Positions 1 through 11,197 of a DNA stretch of 64,000 bases are shown piece after piece. The notes below the pieces were generated by a model that saw nothing but the letters and a program-made list of their open reading frames with translations, did no database searches and had not been told where the DNA came from. The stretch covers positions 233,575,836-233,639,835 of the forward strand of contig OY821518.1 in assembly GCA_963682025.1 (NCBI GenBank), given 5' to 3'. Origin of the DNA: Cordilura impudica. Taxonomy: Eukaryota > Arthropoda > Insecta > Diptera > Scathophagidae. Position 1 is the first letter of the stretch, and every line of letters begins with the position of its first letter. The translations under genes were made by a program, and so were the position numbers.

Positions 1-400
1 ACAACCGGAGTTGATATACCGATGTCCGTCTGTCCGTCTGTGGAAATCACGATGGCGGCATTAATCGGGCAGCTAGGGTGCTCGTTGACCTAAAAAATGA
101 TTCACTAACATCCTGGGAAGTTTGCTGTTTGAAATCGTCCAAATCGGTGAGTTAGGGCCCGAGATTTGAATAAAGAACTAAAAAAAGTCTTGAAAAAATA
201 TAATTTTCTATGTTGTTCCTGTCACGATCACGCCCTCAATAGGATAGCAAAGGCGATCATTTTTAGTGAGAATGATTCAACAAATTCATGGGAAGATTTC
301 CATTTCAAAAATCGTTAATATCGGTGGAACAGGTCCAGGGAAATCTCTGAAAAAGTAAAAAAAAAAAAATGAAAAATATGATGTTTCTATATTGTTCTTG
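1..400. repeat. Partial interspersed fly-type repeat
   Basis: The sequence near 20-45 carries the CCGTCTGTCCGTCTGT motif found in many muscoid-fly interspersed repeats. Text of the type 'aaatcg..caaatcggt' follows, and two related blocks recur near 110-160 and 265-320 (a 'gattcac/caa..catgggaag' phrase). No open frame of interest was seen. The repeat is cut by the window edge, so its start is unknown and its class cannot be assigned. Confidence 0.45.
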
Positions 401-479
401 TTGTTATTCTAAATGTTGCATTGTTGTCATAGCTGGACTTGTTGTTTTTGTGGTCGTTGGGGTAATAATATAATAAAAA

Positions 480-690
480 CAATCCCTTTGTACATTTTTT
501 TATCAACTCTGGTAGAAAAATTTAAAAGTTTCCATTGTTTTGGCATCACTAAAAAAATTTGTTAGATCATTTCTGTCATTGCCGCGAGCCTGCATGCAAA
601 ATTTCAGATCGATTGGGTCACGGGAAAGTGGATAAAATCGATCCAAAATTTTTTCGACAAGCAGACATTACGAGTTAATATAAAGGAAGT
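480..690 (+). repeat. Repeat segment shared in inverse with 7513-7575
   Basis: A block containing AAAGTTTCCATTGTTTTGGC recurs on the opposite strand at about 7513-7575, and a shorter related piece lies near 17380. The neighbouring phrase 'aaaatttcagatcgatt' recurs in the repeat near 17570. These are dispersed copies of one unassigned repeat; there is no evidence that the two copies are the ends of one 7-kb element. Confidence 0.5.
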
Positions 691-1478
691 AAAAATTCAC
701 CAACATCTAAAGCAAATAATGCTAAAATACCTAGTTGATAATAAAAAAAAAACAATTGGGCAATTCACAATGGGTAATGTATCGTTGTGTCTGTTGTATC
801 GTGTATCATTTTACAATAGTGTAAAATTGTTGTTGGTAATTTTCACTGAAAAATCTGATACACGATCCAACTTCATTTGCTATGTTTAGTAAATGTTGTA
901 TATTGTATCATAACATATCAGTTCCATGTGAATGCCAGTTTTTATAAAAAAGAAAAAACAAATACATAGAATTTTATCAGCATAAATAATTATAAAATAA
1001 AATATGGCAAATAATGCAAATAACGCAAATACATCGATAAGTTTATTTATATAATAATTAATGTTTATATTTTTAGTATGTATTTTCTCTTTTAGTACCA
1101 ACCAAAACATTTAATATTTTTTTTTTTCATTATAAATTAAAATGCAAGAGGTACGTAACTAAAACTCCAGGGTATATCTCACGACCAAAAAGCAAACACT
1201 GACAAGTGTTTTCTCTTATACAAAATAGCAGAAGCGACGAAGCGATATTTCCTCGTTGGATCGAAAATTACTAAAGAAAGCGTTTTACAATATGAAAATA
1301 CAACTGAGTTTTCACAACAAATGATTGTATTGTGTATTTCAATACAACATACAATATACAACACCTGTTGCGAATTGCCCAAATGTAATTTTAGCAAAAA
1401 AATTTTATATATTAATTTATTTAAAGAGAAAAACACAAAAATAACGTTTGATGTTGTATTTTTTGTGTGTAATATTTA
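690..1478. other. AT-rich non-coding stretch with one hairpin
   Basis: No gene was recognised. A potential hairpin is formed by ATCGTGTATCA at 798-808 and its exact reverse complement at 856-866. Between them lies a second short inverted pair, TTTTACA/TGTAAAA. The rest is AT-rich, with only short chance open frames. Confidence 0.5.
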
Positions 1479-2350
1479 CATATGTGACTTGCTCCACGAA
1501 AAGGGACCTCTGCGCCGAAAAAATTTTTTTTTACTTTTTGAGTGATTCTTTTAGTTTTTTTACAAATCACCTGTAAAGATGAACATAATTAATGAAAAAA
1601 TTGAAAAATGTGATATAAACAGATAATATATATAATATTTGAAATTTAAAAAAAGTTCAATATCAAAGGTACACAATTACAAAAATATCAAAATTTTACT
1701 CTTTTTTACTCCTAACACGCTTTTTTGGTGGTTCTTCTGTATTTTGCTGCTTTTCACCTTTGTCTGATTTTTTTTAGGAAGTTCTTCCAGTTTTTTTTTT
1801 TTTTTTTTGTTATTTTCATCTCTGATTTATTCACCATTGTAGCACGTTTCTTTATGGATTCTGAAACTTCTGGCGATGAAAATGCATCCGACGCATCACT
1901 GACTATAGGTAAACATTCTTCCAAACAATCGCTGAAGTATTGTTCTTCAACACTCTTAAATTCGTCTTCAAGACACATTTCCTTACGTTAATTAAGATTT
2001 ATTTTAACCTAAAATTAATTAAATAATAGAAAAATTAAATAATAATAAATAATAGATTCAATTCTATCGGCTTAAATCCAAAACATTGATTATTTGATAA
2101 GGAATAAAACATCTCTAGCAATTTTGAAAACAAAATTAGCAAAACAGGTTTTTAACTGTTAGAACACTGCATAGTGAACATCGTACAAAGTACCAGAGAG
2201 TCGAAATACGTCGCCAGATGATCAGGTTGAAGGAAGAGTTGCATAACCATGCGCAAAACACGGAAAAACGAAGCGCTTTTTTTAAACGCGTTTTTCTCTA
2301 TAACTTCTTTTCGGCGCAGAGGTCCCTTTTCGTGGAGCAGGTCACATATA
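1479..2350. mobile_element. Non-autonomous element with ~43-bp inverted ends
   Basis: The left block at 1479-1521 contains TGCTCCACGAAAAGGGACCT and recurs as its reverse complement at 2308-2349, with one or two differences. About 790 bp lie between. The outer flanks share a TA-rich CATAT context, but no clean target-site duplication could be read. The interior carries a short minus-strand open frame. The superfamily is unknown. Confidence 0.55.
1754..1978 (-). CDS. Small acidic/lysine-rich ORF inside the inverted-end element
   Basis: I do not recognise this 74-residue frame. Its N-terminal half is acidic and serine-rich (MCLEDEF, then SVEEQYF and SPEVSESI). Its C-terminal half is strongly basic (KITKKKKKNWKNFLKKIRQR), which would suit a nucleic-acid-binding tail. 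It lies wholly within the element at 1479-2350. The lysine tract comes from a long T-run on the plus strand, so low complexity may explain part of the opening. It could be a transposase remnant, an exon fragment, or chance. Confidence 0.2.
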   Translation of the reverse strand: MCLEDEFKSVEEQYFSDCLEECLPIVSDASDAFSSPEVSESIKKRATMVNKSEMKITKKKKKNWKNFLKKIRQR

Positions 2351-2351
2351 C

Positions 2352-3630
2352 ATACATACACATATTAAATAATACAAATAATATACATATATTCTGTATG
2401 TTAAAAATAAATCGGTATATTATTTTATTTACATAAATTTCTGCAATATTTTGTTGTGGGGAAAATACATTTCTTTTGCATTAACAGAGTGTCACTTCAT
2501 TTTGCTCAGCGTGCCTATGCCACAGTAGCTTTGCAATAGTTATTTCTATATTAACATGAATGTCAATATTTTCAAATAGATATTGTACATAACAATGTTA
2601 AGAGTATACACGGGCTGGTCTTTTATTTCATACGTTTTTTTTCATTATTCTTTTACAAATATGAACATAAGTTTGGCATATTAACTTTTTGTTGTCTTTA
2701 CGAAATAGAGTTACCGAGTTATCAAAGAGTTGTTTGCTTTCAAAAAAGTTCTACACAGTTATATAGAATTATTATACTGCTTTACCTACAAAATATCTGA
2801 TTGCGATTACATCTAATTTTTAAAAATTGTTTATAAGTACTAAAGCTGTATTATTCACATAAATACAAAATTGCACTTTTTAAATTTTCCATTCAAATTT
2901 TAGAAAATATCAATTCTAAAAACTGGAATTAAAATTTCCAATTATAAATTTATAAAATATTAATTGAACTTCAGAAAATCATATCAAAACGTCGGGAATA
3001 ATAATTTTAAATTTAGAAGACATCAATTACATCAAATTCCAAAAAAAACACCAAATATGTTTACATTTAAAAAATGTTTACATTAAAAAAAATATTGGCA
3101 TTCTGGAGAAATTAATAGCTTTTCAGTAACTTCTTTTAACGATAGTCGAATCGTTAAAAAAGAAAAGCATAATTATTAGTAAAATTTTGAAACGATATTC
3201 GCTATTGTTAAAGTCAGCTGTTGTTGTTATCTAAACGACAACCATTTTTGTGTTATTTATTCAATCGATAAAAACTTAAATTTTTATGTTGAAATGTCGT
3301 CATACATAAATAAAAATCATAAAATAGTGAAAATATTTTGCTTCTATTAAAAAACTTTTTTATATAAATAAAAAAATTAAATAGCATATTCAATCCACTA
3401 TTTCTTTTTCAAATAAATACACAGAAACATTAGTAAAAAAAAAAATAGAGATACTAAACATAAAAATAAAATCATCCTGTCAAACACGAAGTAATTTGTT
3501 TTTTTTCTATTCTTCTTTGTGTTTTTCGCTTATTTTGACAGAGATGCCACTCGTTTACAATTTAAATAAATAGAAAAATATATTTGTCGACTGTCGTTAA
3601 GATGTATGTACTTAGTGAATCACTTAATCT
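2352..3630. other. AT-rich non-coding stretch
   Basis: No gene, RNA or mobile element was recognised. The motif CAGCTGTTGTTGTT near 3216 recurs in inverse near 4117, on the far side of the TTAA-flanked MITE. Confidence 0.4.
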
Positions 3631-3634
3631 TTAA

Positions 3635-4106
3635 GGTGATACTACATGATGTGTTTTTTACATATGTACTGTCAAATTTTCCCACAACACAAGTTGTACA
3701 CATCGTGTGATACATATGAAACGTTGCCTATGTACAATACATGAGGAAAGTCACATGTACATTTTTCAATTAGAACAGGTTCTATTTTTGCATGATAAAC
3801 ATATGAAAATACAACACTGCTTGTGGCGAAAGAAAAACAGAGTAAATTATAAAGATTAATATTGAAAGAAAAATAAATTGTTTAATATTAATTAACAATT
3901 ATTAAATAAATAATTTTTTGTAAATTCACAAATTAAATCAGCTGTTGTTTACATTTAGAGGTTATGTCATACGAAAATACTGATGCACGTGTGATAGCAA
4001 AAATTATGAATCGTATGTAAAAGACAATTTTGACAGACATGAGGAATTTCATATGGATAAAAAAAGTGACAGTACATATATAAAAAACACATCGTGTAAT
4101 ATCACG
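3635..4106. mobile_element. 472-bp MITE flanked by TTAA
   Basis: The left end GGTGATACTACATGATGTG and the right end, read in reverse as CGTGATATTACACGATGTG, form about 40-bp imperfect terminal inverted repeats that extend through TATGTACTGTCA. TTAA stands directly outside both ends (3631-3634 and 4107-4110), the expected duplication for piggyBac- or Kolobok-type transposition. There is no coding capacity. The terminal GGTG does not resemble the usual CCC start of piggyBac, so the superfamily is left open. Confidence 0.65.
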
Positions 4107-4359
4107 TTAATGCAAACAACAACAGCTGTCGATATATTTTGTCATTGTCGGATCGTTGAAATTTACAGAATCGGACTACAGAAAACATTAATTTAAATTC
4201 AATGAATTTTATAAAACCTCAAATGATATTTAAGAATTGCGAACATAAAAATTGTTACATAAATAAACGCAATTTGATGAGAATGTTATTTATATATAAA
4301 TTTTCACAATTTTTTTTGGATGAATATTTGAAGTTCTTCAGAAAATAAAGATAACAAAT

Positions 4360-4524
4360 TGTTCGAAAGTAGCTACTCCATCTAGCGCTGTCTTCAATTT
4401 TTTTCTAATATTTCTCTTACATTACAAAAATTATTATCTTTCTTTCATTAGAAAAATATACACATGATCTTAAACCGAACAATAAATGACTAATTATTCC
4501 AATACAGATCAACAATACATAACA
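4360..4524 (+). repeat. Direct duplication, copy 1
   Basis: About 165 bp, starting TGTTCGAAAGTAGCTACTCC, is repeated almost perfectly at 4835-5003. The differences are a few extra T in one T-run and one transition. The intervening 310 bp are unrelated to either copy. The near-identity points to a recent segmental duplication rather than a known transposon. Confidence 0.8.
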
Positions 4525-4834
4525 ATAACATACAACACATGAGGTACAATGCATTTGTGTAATCTGTTAAGATTTCACGTGCCATTACAGTTCCATCTAG
4601 AGGACAATGGCAAAAAAACAAAGAGCTGTTCACATCACAAGACTTGTAATTGATCTGGCTATGTTAATGTAGAGAAAGCTAAAAATTGAAAAGCTCAGCT
4701 TGTTCATACAAACTCTCGTATATAAAAAGAAAAACATTTCTCATTTTCTTTTCTTTCAAATGTTGAGTTAAATAGTTGATTAAGCATGAGTTGAAGTAAT
4801 AGGCAGAAGGATGCTGACGATGAACAAGTCGCTT

Positions 4835-5003
4835 TGTTCGAAAGTAGCTACTCCATCTAGCGCTGTCTTCAATTTTTTTTTTTCTAATATTTCTCTTACA
4901 TTACAAAAATTATTATCTTTCTTTCATTAGAAAAATATATACATGATCTTAAACCGAACAATAAATGACTAATTATTCCAATACAGATCAACAATACATA
5001 ACA
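4835..5003 (+). repeat. Direct duplication, copy 2
   Basis: This is the near-identical second copy of 4360-4524. Sequence after it diverges at once from the sequence after copy 1, so the duplicated unit is sharply bounded. Confidence 0.8.
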
Positions 5004-5103
5004 TATTATTTTATTTAAAATTTTTGCGATGTTTGGTTTTTGCGTTGGGCATACCTAATTTAATTATTTATTATTATAAATTTATTCTCTATGTTTTCCA
5101 AAT

Positions 5104-5292
5104 ATGGCAATATTTTTTGAAAATAAAGTTCAGAGAGCTTTTTTCGGTTATTATTTTGTTACTCCATCCGACCTATATGGCCGCAATGAAGAAATATTTG
5201 GCCAGTTAAAAGCCAAGAAAGCACGATTTAATGCATATAGCCACCCTACACAACCTTTACCTTTGCAATGGAGGTTAGGGCGAGCTATTTAA
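5104..5292 (+). CDS. Short unrecognised ORF
   Basis: I do not recognise this 62-residue frame. It has a mixed composition unusual for the AT-rich surroundings (PSDLYGRNEEIF then PTQPLPLQWRLGRAI), which is why it is listed. No splice signals or homologous domain were seen, and no neighbour supports a role. It may be an eroded exon or transposon fragment, or chance. Confidence 0.15.
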   Translation: MAIFFENKVQRAFFGYYFVTPSDLYGRNEEIFGQLKAKKARFNAYSHPTQPLPLQWRLGRAI

Positions 5293-7512
5293 TTAGCAAA
5301 AACTAAATTAAACGAGAAGTTATGTCATATAACCGGAAACGCATGCATATAGGAAATGCATGCATATTTTTCCAACATTTTGTTTACATTTATCATCAAT
5401 ACTCAAACCGAATTTAACACTCTTACTTGTTTTATCAATGGTTAAGTTCATGCACTGGCCTTATTTGTTTTGCTCATGGCTCCATCAGTTTGGTTCATAT
5501 TGAATCTGACTATAGTTAGCAACATTTTAATATTAATACAAAGGAAAATAAGTATAAATATTGCATTAGCAAGGTGGCCGTCAAACATTTTGGTGGTCAA
5601 GTGCGTAGAGTGCTGGCGCCATAACTTTATGGTCTTTGGAATAATTTTTTTTTTTTTTTTAATATGCTATTCATAATTTTTTTTTCATCTCAGTTAACAA
5701 AAATAAAAACAAAATATACAAAATTCATAACTAAATCTATATAACAATTCTTTTTATAATCCTTACATATTTTGTTTATCGTATTGTTCCACAATTTTAT
5801 CGTATAGAAACATTTGTATATTATTGAGGCAAAACAAATCTTTATACACATGTGTTTGAGCAACAGCAATAGCAGCAGCTTGCACATCCTCTTACTATAT
5901 GGTCCTTGATTTAGGCCGTCCCGGGTTATTTGGGTACTGATGGATGATCGAGCAAATGAAAAGTCTCAACAAGACGACTTTATTTTTCTTTTTTATATAT
6001 AATTTTTCAAAAATGGCAAATAAATGAAATTATTCGGTTAGGTGTATCATTTCATTATATTCTTTGGTACCTACCACAACAGAATTTAATTCATGCAATT
6101 TTATTTCGGTTAAATCTACCAAATCCAATTAAATAATTTGCTTTCTTTTGTTATAACCGAATTCAATAATTCTATATACTAATTTGTTTCTTCATATTTA
6201 CTGACAATTTGTTGCAATATCTGGAAATACATTTTCAGTTTAAAATATATTGTGTTAAAATAATTAGATGTTGTAATCACCAATATTGAAGAACGAGTCA
6301 TTTTATAGTAGGTTTAATTTAGTTCCCTCAATTGAATTAGCTTAATAATTTTCATACAAACTTTGATATTGAAATTTTCTGAAATTTATGTTTATATGGT
6401 AGATAATGAAAAATAAATATGAATTTCATTAAAAATTATTATTACCTGATTAAAGTTTAATATTGCTAATGGAATTCCTACCAATCTTTTTCTGTGTGCA
6501 TTTAAATAATTAAAATCATCATATAAAATCAATGGTATTGGTGTCAAATAAAAGAGGAGAATTTTATGAATTTTTCTATTTCAACAAATCAGAACAGAAA
6601 GAAGTCAACAATGTTCTAATAAAAATATACACATCAATATCGTTTGAGATTTGATTTCCACAAATAAAAATTTAACACATCCCAGCTTAGAAAAAAAAAA
6701 TGTAATCTTAAAATATTGCAGAAAAACCGAATGATGTACATACGTCTAAAACCAGAGACCACATAGAGCAAAACTGCGTTTACAATTTTTCATTTCATAA
6801 TCTGGTTTCCTTTTAAAATATTCAAAGGTGTAAGTTTTTCACAAATTTTATTTAAATACTTATGTTTCCCGTGAAATCAGTATTGGGTCCAAATGAAAGA
6901 AGAGAATTTTATAAATTTTATAAATGTTTTCCATTTTATCACATCATCAGAAGTAAAAATATATTTGAAAATTTCATCCTTCCAGCTTTATTTGCTAAGT
7001 GTTAATAAAAAATTTATGTATTGTTCCACTTTTAGAATATTTCAGATTATGTTTTTATTTGGTACGTATTCCGCGATGCTTTTTTATTAAAGGTTATATA
7101 AGTTTAAGAGCTAAAAAGGAACTTAAGCAAATTTTTTATTACACTGTGGAACATTTTCTGAGTTATTTTGTGGAGGCTGAGAAATTATAAGTCAGGGTGA
7201 AAGTACTAGGTCACTACAGTTAATCTTATTTTATGAACTTTTATATTTTGTATTTATTTAGTTTTTCAGCTATAGCACAAGAACTATTGACGATATCTCT
7301 TTTCGTTCTTTAGGAAAATTGTAGCTAAGGCTTAAGTAAACAATTTTTTTTATATATTGGAAACATTTGCAATGTTCTGAATTTACCAATTTCGTTTTTT
7401 TTTATAATTTCACGTTGAGTCCTTAGATTATATATATTTTGCGAAATCACTCTTTGATGTGTTCTCTATCGAAAGATACAAATTAGTTGCAAAAAACATA
7501 ATTAGAAAAAAA
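5293..7512. other. AT-rich non-coding stretch
   Basis: About 2.2 kb with only short chance open frames. No domain, RNA gene or repeat boundary was recognised. At its right edge it enters the inverse copy of the repeat seen at 480-690. Confidence 0.4.
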
Positions 7513-7575
7513 AATATTTTTTAGTGATGCCAAAACAATGGAAACTTTTAAACTTCTGTACCAGAGTTGATTAAA
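7513..7575 (-). repeat. Inverse copy of the 480-690 repeat
   Basis: The reverse complement contains AAAGTTTCCATTGTTTTGGC plus adjoining TCAACTCTGGTA, matching 508-565. Beyond this the similarity fades into AT-rich sequence. Confidence 0.5.
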
Positions 7576-7924
7576 ACAATAAAAATTGAAGGCGATATGA
7601 AAGAAAATGTATAAAAACATAACCGTTATTCAAATATTTATAGTTTCTTTCAACTTTGTTTTTAATTATTTTTAGTATCTTATTTTGGAAAATCAAAAAA
7701 TAATTTCGATCGAAAAATTTCTATAACAAGTGCGACGATAAGATCCATCGTCTTAAGCAAAAGAAATTTGTGATATACAAAAAGAAAAAAATCTTATTTT
7801 CGATCTTTATCATTATAATGATTGAGTTAGAAATAAATTAAGGTCAAGATCAAATGTTTTTACTTTAAATAAAGCAAAAAAAATTAACAAAATTGGGTCA
7901 AAAATAGATCTATACTCTGCAAAA

Positions 7925-8420
7925 CAGTTTGTACAGCTGTCACCAACCCTCGCAGTAGATAGTTTGTGAAAAGTATTCTGTGGCTAACACCATTAATGTC
8001 AAAAATTATCAGGAAATATCGCGGAAGAGGTACGTAGACAACTCAACATTAAGATGGCTGGCCCCGTAAAGCGAGTCAAATACAGAATAATTGAATTGCA
8101 TAAAGAGGTCATTAACAATGTGAAACTAAATATATGAACTCGAACTGTTTCCCGTCGAGCAATTGAGGTTTCTCTTTTCTGTTATCGTCACGTGAAGATA
8201 TCAGAGAAAAAACGTCTGGCTCGCATAAATTTTGCTAAGGAATACATGAACTGATTAAGACGGAATTCGAATAGTGTTGTTTCTTCGGACAAGTCCAAGT
8301 TTAATTTAAAAGGCAGTAATAGAGGAACGTATGCACGATAACCAAAGGGAACAGACTAGATCCATAATATACATATAAAACTGTTAGGTTGGCGGTGGCA
8401 ATATTTTGGTAAAGCATACA
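7925..8420 (+). pseudogene. Tc1-type transposase relic
   Basis: Translated fragments in shifting frames match the middle of Tc1-family transposases. A helix-turn-helix-like TRTVSRRAIEV is followed by KKRLARINFAKEYMN, then SSDKSKFNLKGS, then WRWQYFGKA, corresponding to the family order arginine-rich linker, WxxVxxSDESxF and GGGxxxxWG. In the SDESKF catalytic block the glutamate is replaced by lysine, and stops and frameshifts interrupt the frame. The Tc1 family normally encodes a DDE cut-and-paste transposase of about 340 residues; only part remains here. It abuts a fly repeat that begins at 8427. Confidence 0.6.
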
Positions 8421-8426
8421 AATTTT

Positions 8427-8692
8427 TATACCCCATACCACTATGTGGTGAAGGTATAATGGGTTTATGCTGATGTTTTTAACTAATATTCAGAATCATT
8501 TTCTGAGTCGATTTAGCTATGCCCGTCCGTCCCTCTGTCTGTAACGTCTATGTATGTAAACCTTGTAATCAAACCACAAGTCGCAAATATAAAAATATTT
8601 TAATGGAGTTTGTTATGTATACTTCTATCAATGTATCCAACGGATGAAATCAATGAATTTCGGTGTATGTTCAGACCTAGTCTCTATACCAT
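8427..8692 (+). repeat. Fly repeat (TATACCC...CCGTCCGTCC family), 5' part
   Basis: Starts TTTTTATACCCCATACCACT and carries CCCGTCCGTCCCTCTGTCTG. The same family recurs at 17020, 42853, 47405 and 62758. This copy is cut at about 8693, where the 3' tail of the minus-strand LINE begins. That suggests the LINE inserted into it. Confidence 0.65.
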
Positions 8693-8768
8693 ATTTAATT
8701 ATTTATTTTTATTATTTATTTATTAGGTCAATGGAATAAATCCTTACAGACCTGTATAAATGACATAA

Positions 8769-10605
8769 TTACATATGTACATATATTGAAACAATTAAAT
8801 GATTTAAAAATAAAAACAAATAGGAATTTAGGAAAATAATGATATTATGCTTAATTACATCAGTGTTCAACGAAAAATCAATTAATGGATAAAGATTATT
8901 ATAATCACAACAAATTCTTCTAAAAGGATCAGCTAGAGCATAGTTGGTTTGAAAAGATTTAATAAAGAGTGGTTGGAATTGGCGTGATACTCGTTGAGGA
9001 ACATTAAAAGTTATATTGTTCACAAGAAAGTCAGAACAGATTTCACCATTAATTAGGTTGATCATAAATGTTACTTTTAGCATAGTCCTACGGCTTTCCA
9101 AAGTAAGTAATTTTATTAATTTAAGACGATCAACGTATGAAGGTAGATTAATTGCAGAATTCCAAGGCAAGCCACGTAAGCAAAAGAGCAGAAATTGTTT
9201 CTGTAAAGACTCGATTCGTTGAATATGAATTTTATAGAAGGGATCCCATATTATTGACCCATATTCTAAAATAGATGTTACAAGAGATGTAAAAAGTTGT
9301 TTGGTTATGTAAGGATCAATAAATTCTTTTGCCCATCTTTTAATAAAGGCGAGTGTACCTCTAGCTTTATTAACTGTCATGGTGACGTGAGATACAAAGT
9401 TTAATTTAGGATCAAGTAGAATCCCTAAATCCAGAAAAGTATCAACAAGTTCAAGCTGATATCCGCCCAAAAAGTAGTTAGCAGGAAAAACGTTATTTCT
9501 AGAAAAACGCATACATTTGAATTTTGTCAAATTTAGTTCCATTAGGTTACGGTTACACCACGAAAAGAAATTTGTTGAGATTTGATTGAAGATGAATATG
9601 ATCATTATGTTGACAGTAACTTAAAAAAATTTTAACATCATCAGCGTACATTAAAACTTTGCAAAAATTTATCACTTTTGGAAGATCATTGATGAAAAGG
9701 GAGAAAAGAATTGGTACAAGATGGCTGCCTTGAGGAACACCAGAAGTCACAGTAATATCTTTAGATGACATATTATTATACATTACACGTTGTGTTCTCT
9801 CAGAAAGATGTGATTTTATCCATTTAAGGCTTAATGGTGTTAAACCTAATAAATCCAATTTGATCAGTAGAAGGTTATGGTTTACTTTATCGAAAGCCTT
9901 ACTAAAATCGATGTATACTGCATGTGTTTGTTTTTTCTTGACAAAACCATCCTTAATTATTGTCGTGAAATGAAGCACATTTGTAACGGTAGAGCATCCT
10001 TTCCGAAATCCGTGTTGAAATGGTGACAAAATTGACGATGGGTGATAGCACAAAAAATCTGTAATAAATTTCTCGAAAAGCTTAGGGATTGCACTAAGTT
10101 TAGCAATACCACGGTAATTAGAAACATCCGATCTATTTCCAGATTTAAATAATGGAATGATGTAAGAAGTTCTCCAAAATTTTGGAAAATACCCGTTTTT
10201 TATTGACGCATTAAACAACAGAGTCAGTGGTGTTGCCAAGGAAGTAATACAATAATTGAGTATAGAACTAGGTACTCCATCAGGTCCATGAGTAAATGAA
10301 ACTTTAAGTTTCTTCCGGCTATTAACAAGTTCTGCCTTATCAATTAGGGGAAAAGACATAGCTTGATTTGTGTTTATTGGATATGAATAGCTGTTGGAAC
10401 AATATTGAGCAACAGAATATATACTAGCAAAAAAGTCTGCAAACATGTTACTTATTATAGTATCATCACTAGATTCGATATCGTTAAATTTCCTTACAGA
10501 TGGATAACCAGTAGATTTTCTTTTTGAATTAACAAAGTTGTAAAATGCTTTAGGATCACGATTGAAATCTTCCTTCATTTTGCTTAGATAGTTTTTGCAT
10601 AAATA
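8769..10605 (-). pseudogene. Jockey-like LINE reverse transcriptase part
   Basis: The encoded region is the reverse-transcriptase domain used for target-primed reverse transcription of the element RNA. In the frame starting at 10578, HGPDGVPSSIL lies near residue 97, FRKGCSTV near 191, the catalytic-aspartate block VYIDFSKAFDKVNH near 221, SGVPQG near 279, and the catalytic box YADD near 311. A single-base frameshift near 9553-9605 moves the reading to the frame ending at 8769. That frame carries the family C-terminal region (LGILLDPKLNF, ILEYGSIIWDP). The coding upstream of the 10578 methionine continues in frame to the insertion junction at 10605 (CKNYLSK). The frameshift and the insertion make it non-functional. 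Assignment to the Jockey/CR1 group is by motif recall, not by search. Confidence 0.8.
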
Positions 10606-11043
10606 ACACTGTCCAACAAATTAAGACTTTTTGAATGGAACAGAATAGCCACCCCATAATTCTGAAAGGGTATGTTGAGTAGATAATTTTTGTAGAACAA
10701 ACTTATGGTCCAGCACGTCTGAGTTTTTTTTACAGTGGGTCAAAGTTTTAATTTTTTGGTCGAAGGGAGCATTATACTTTATGAAAAAAATGCTGTAAGT
10801 TAATGTCTTAGAGAATTCTTATGGTCAGAGTTGTATTGTGGAATTGTATGAGGATTATTTTTGTGGAAGATCTTAACCCTCTAACTGGTCTCTTTATGGG
10901 TCAATTTGACCCTTTTTTCGATAAAAATAAAAAATATCCTTTAAAAAAGGACATTTAAGGATTAAAATATTTGTTTGCCGAAAAATTTCAGTGGGGGTCA
11001 CCAAAGACACTATTGTTGTAAATAAAGCTCTTTACGATTAATT
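10606..11043. repeat. Left terminal inverted repeat
   Basis: Inverse of 13013-13453 with scattered substitutions and small indels. Includes a GTGGGTCAAAG block and a GGGTCAATTTGACCC palindrome-like block. The long TIR is typical of several eukaryotic DDE superfamilies, but not diagnostic. Confidence 0.8.
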
Positions 11044-11197
11044 GGCAAAATTACACGCCAACTTCTATAAAAAAATTATAATTTTGTTTTAATACTGGTT
11101 TATTATAGTATGTACATATTTATTTTTTTGCTTAAAATTTTCGAGTAAAAGGGAATTGGGAAATAGCAGTAGTATGACAATGGATTAAAGATTAAAC

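Noticed and set aside
1725..1991. Plus-strand phenylalanine-rich 88-residue ORF
   Set aside because: Created by T-runs and antisense to the more plausible minus-strand frame.
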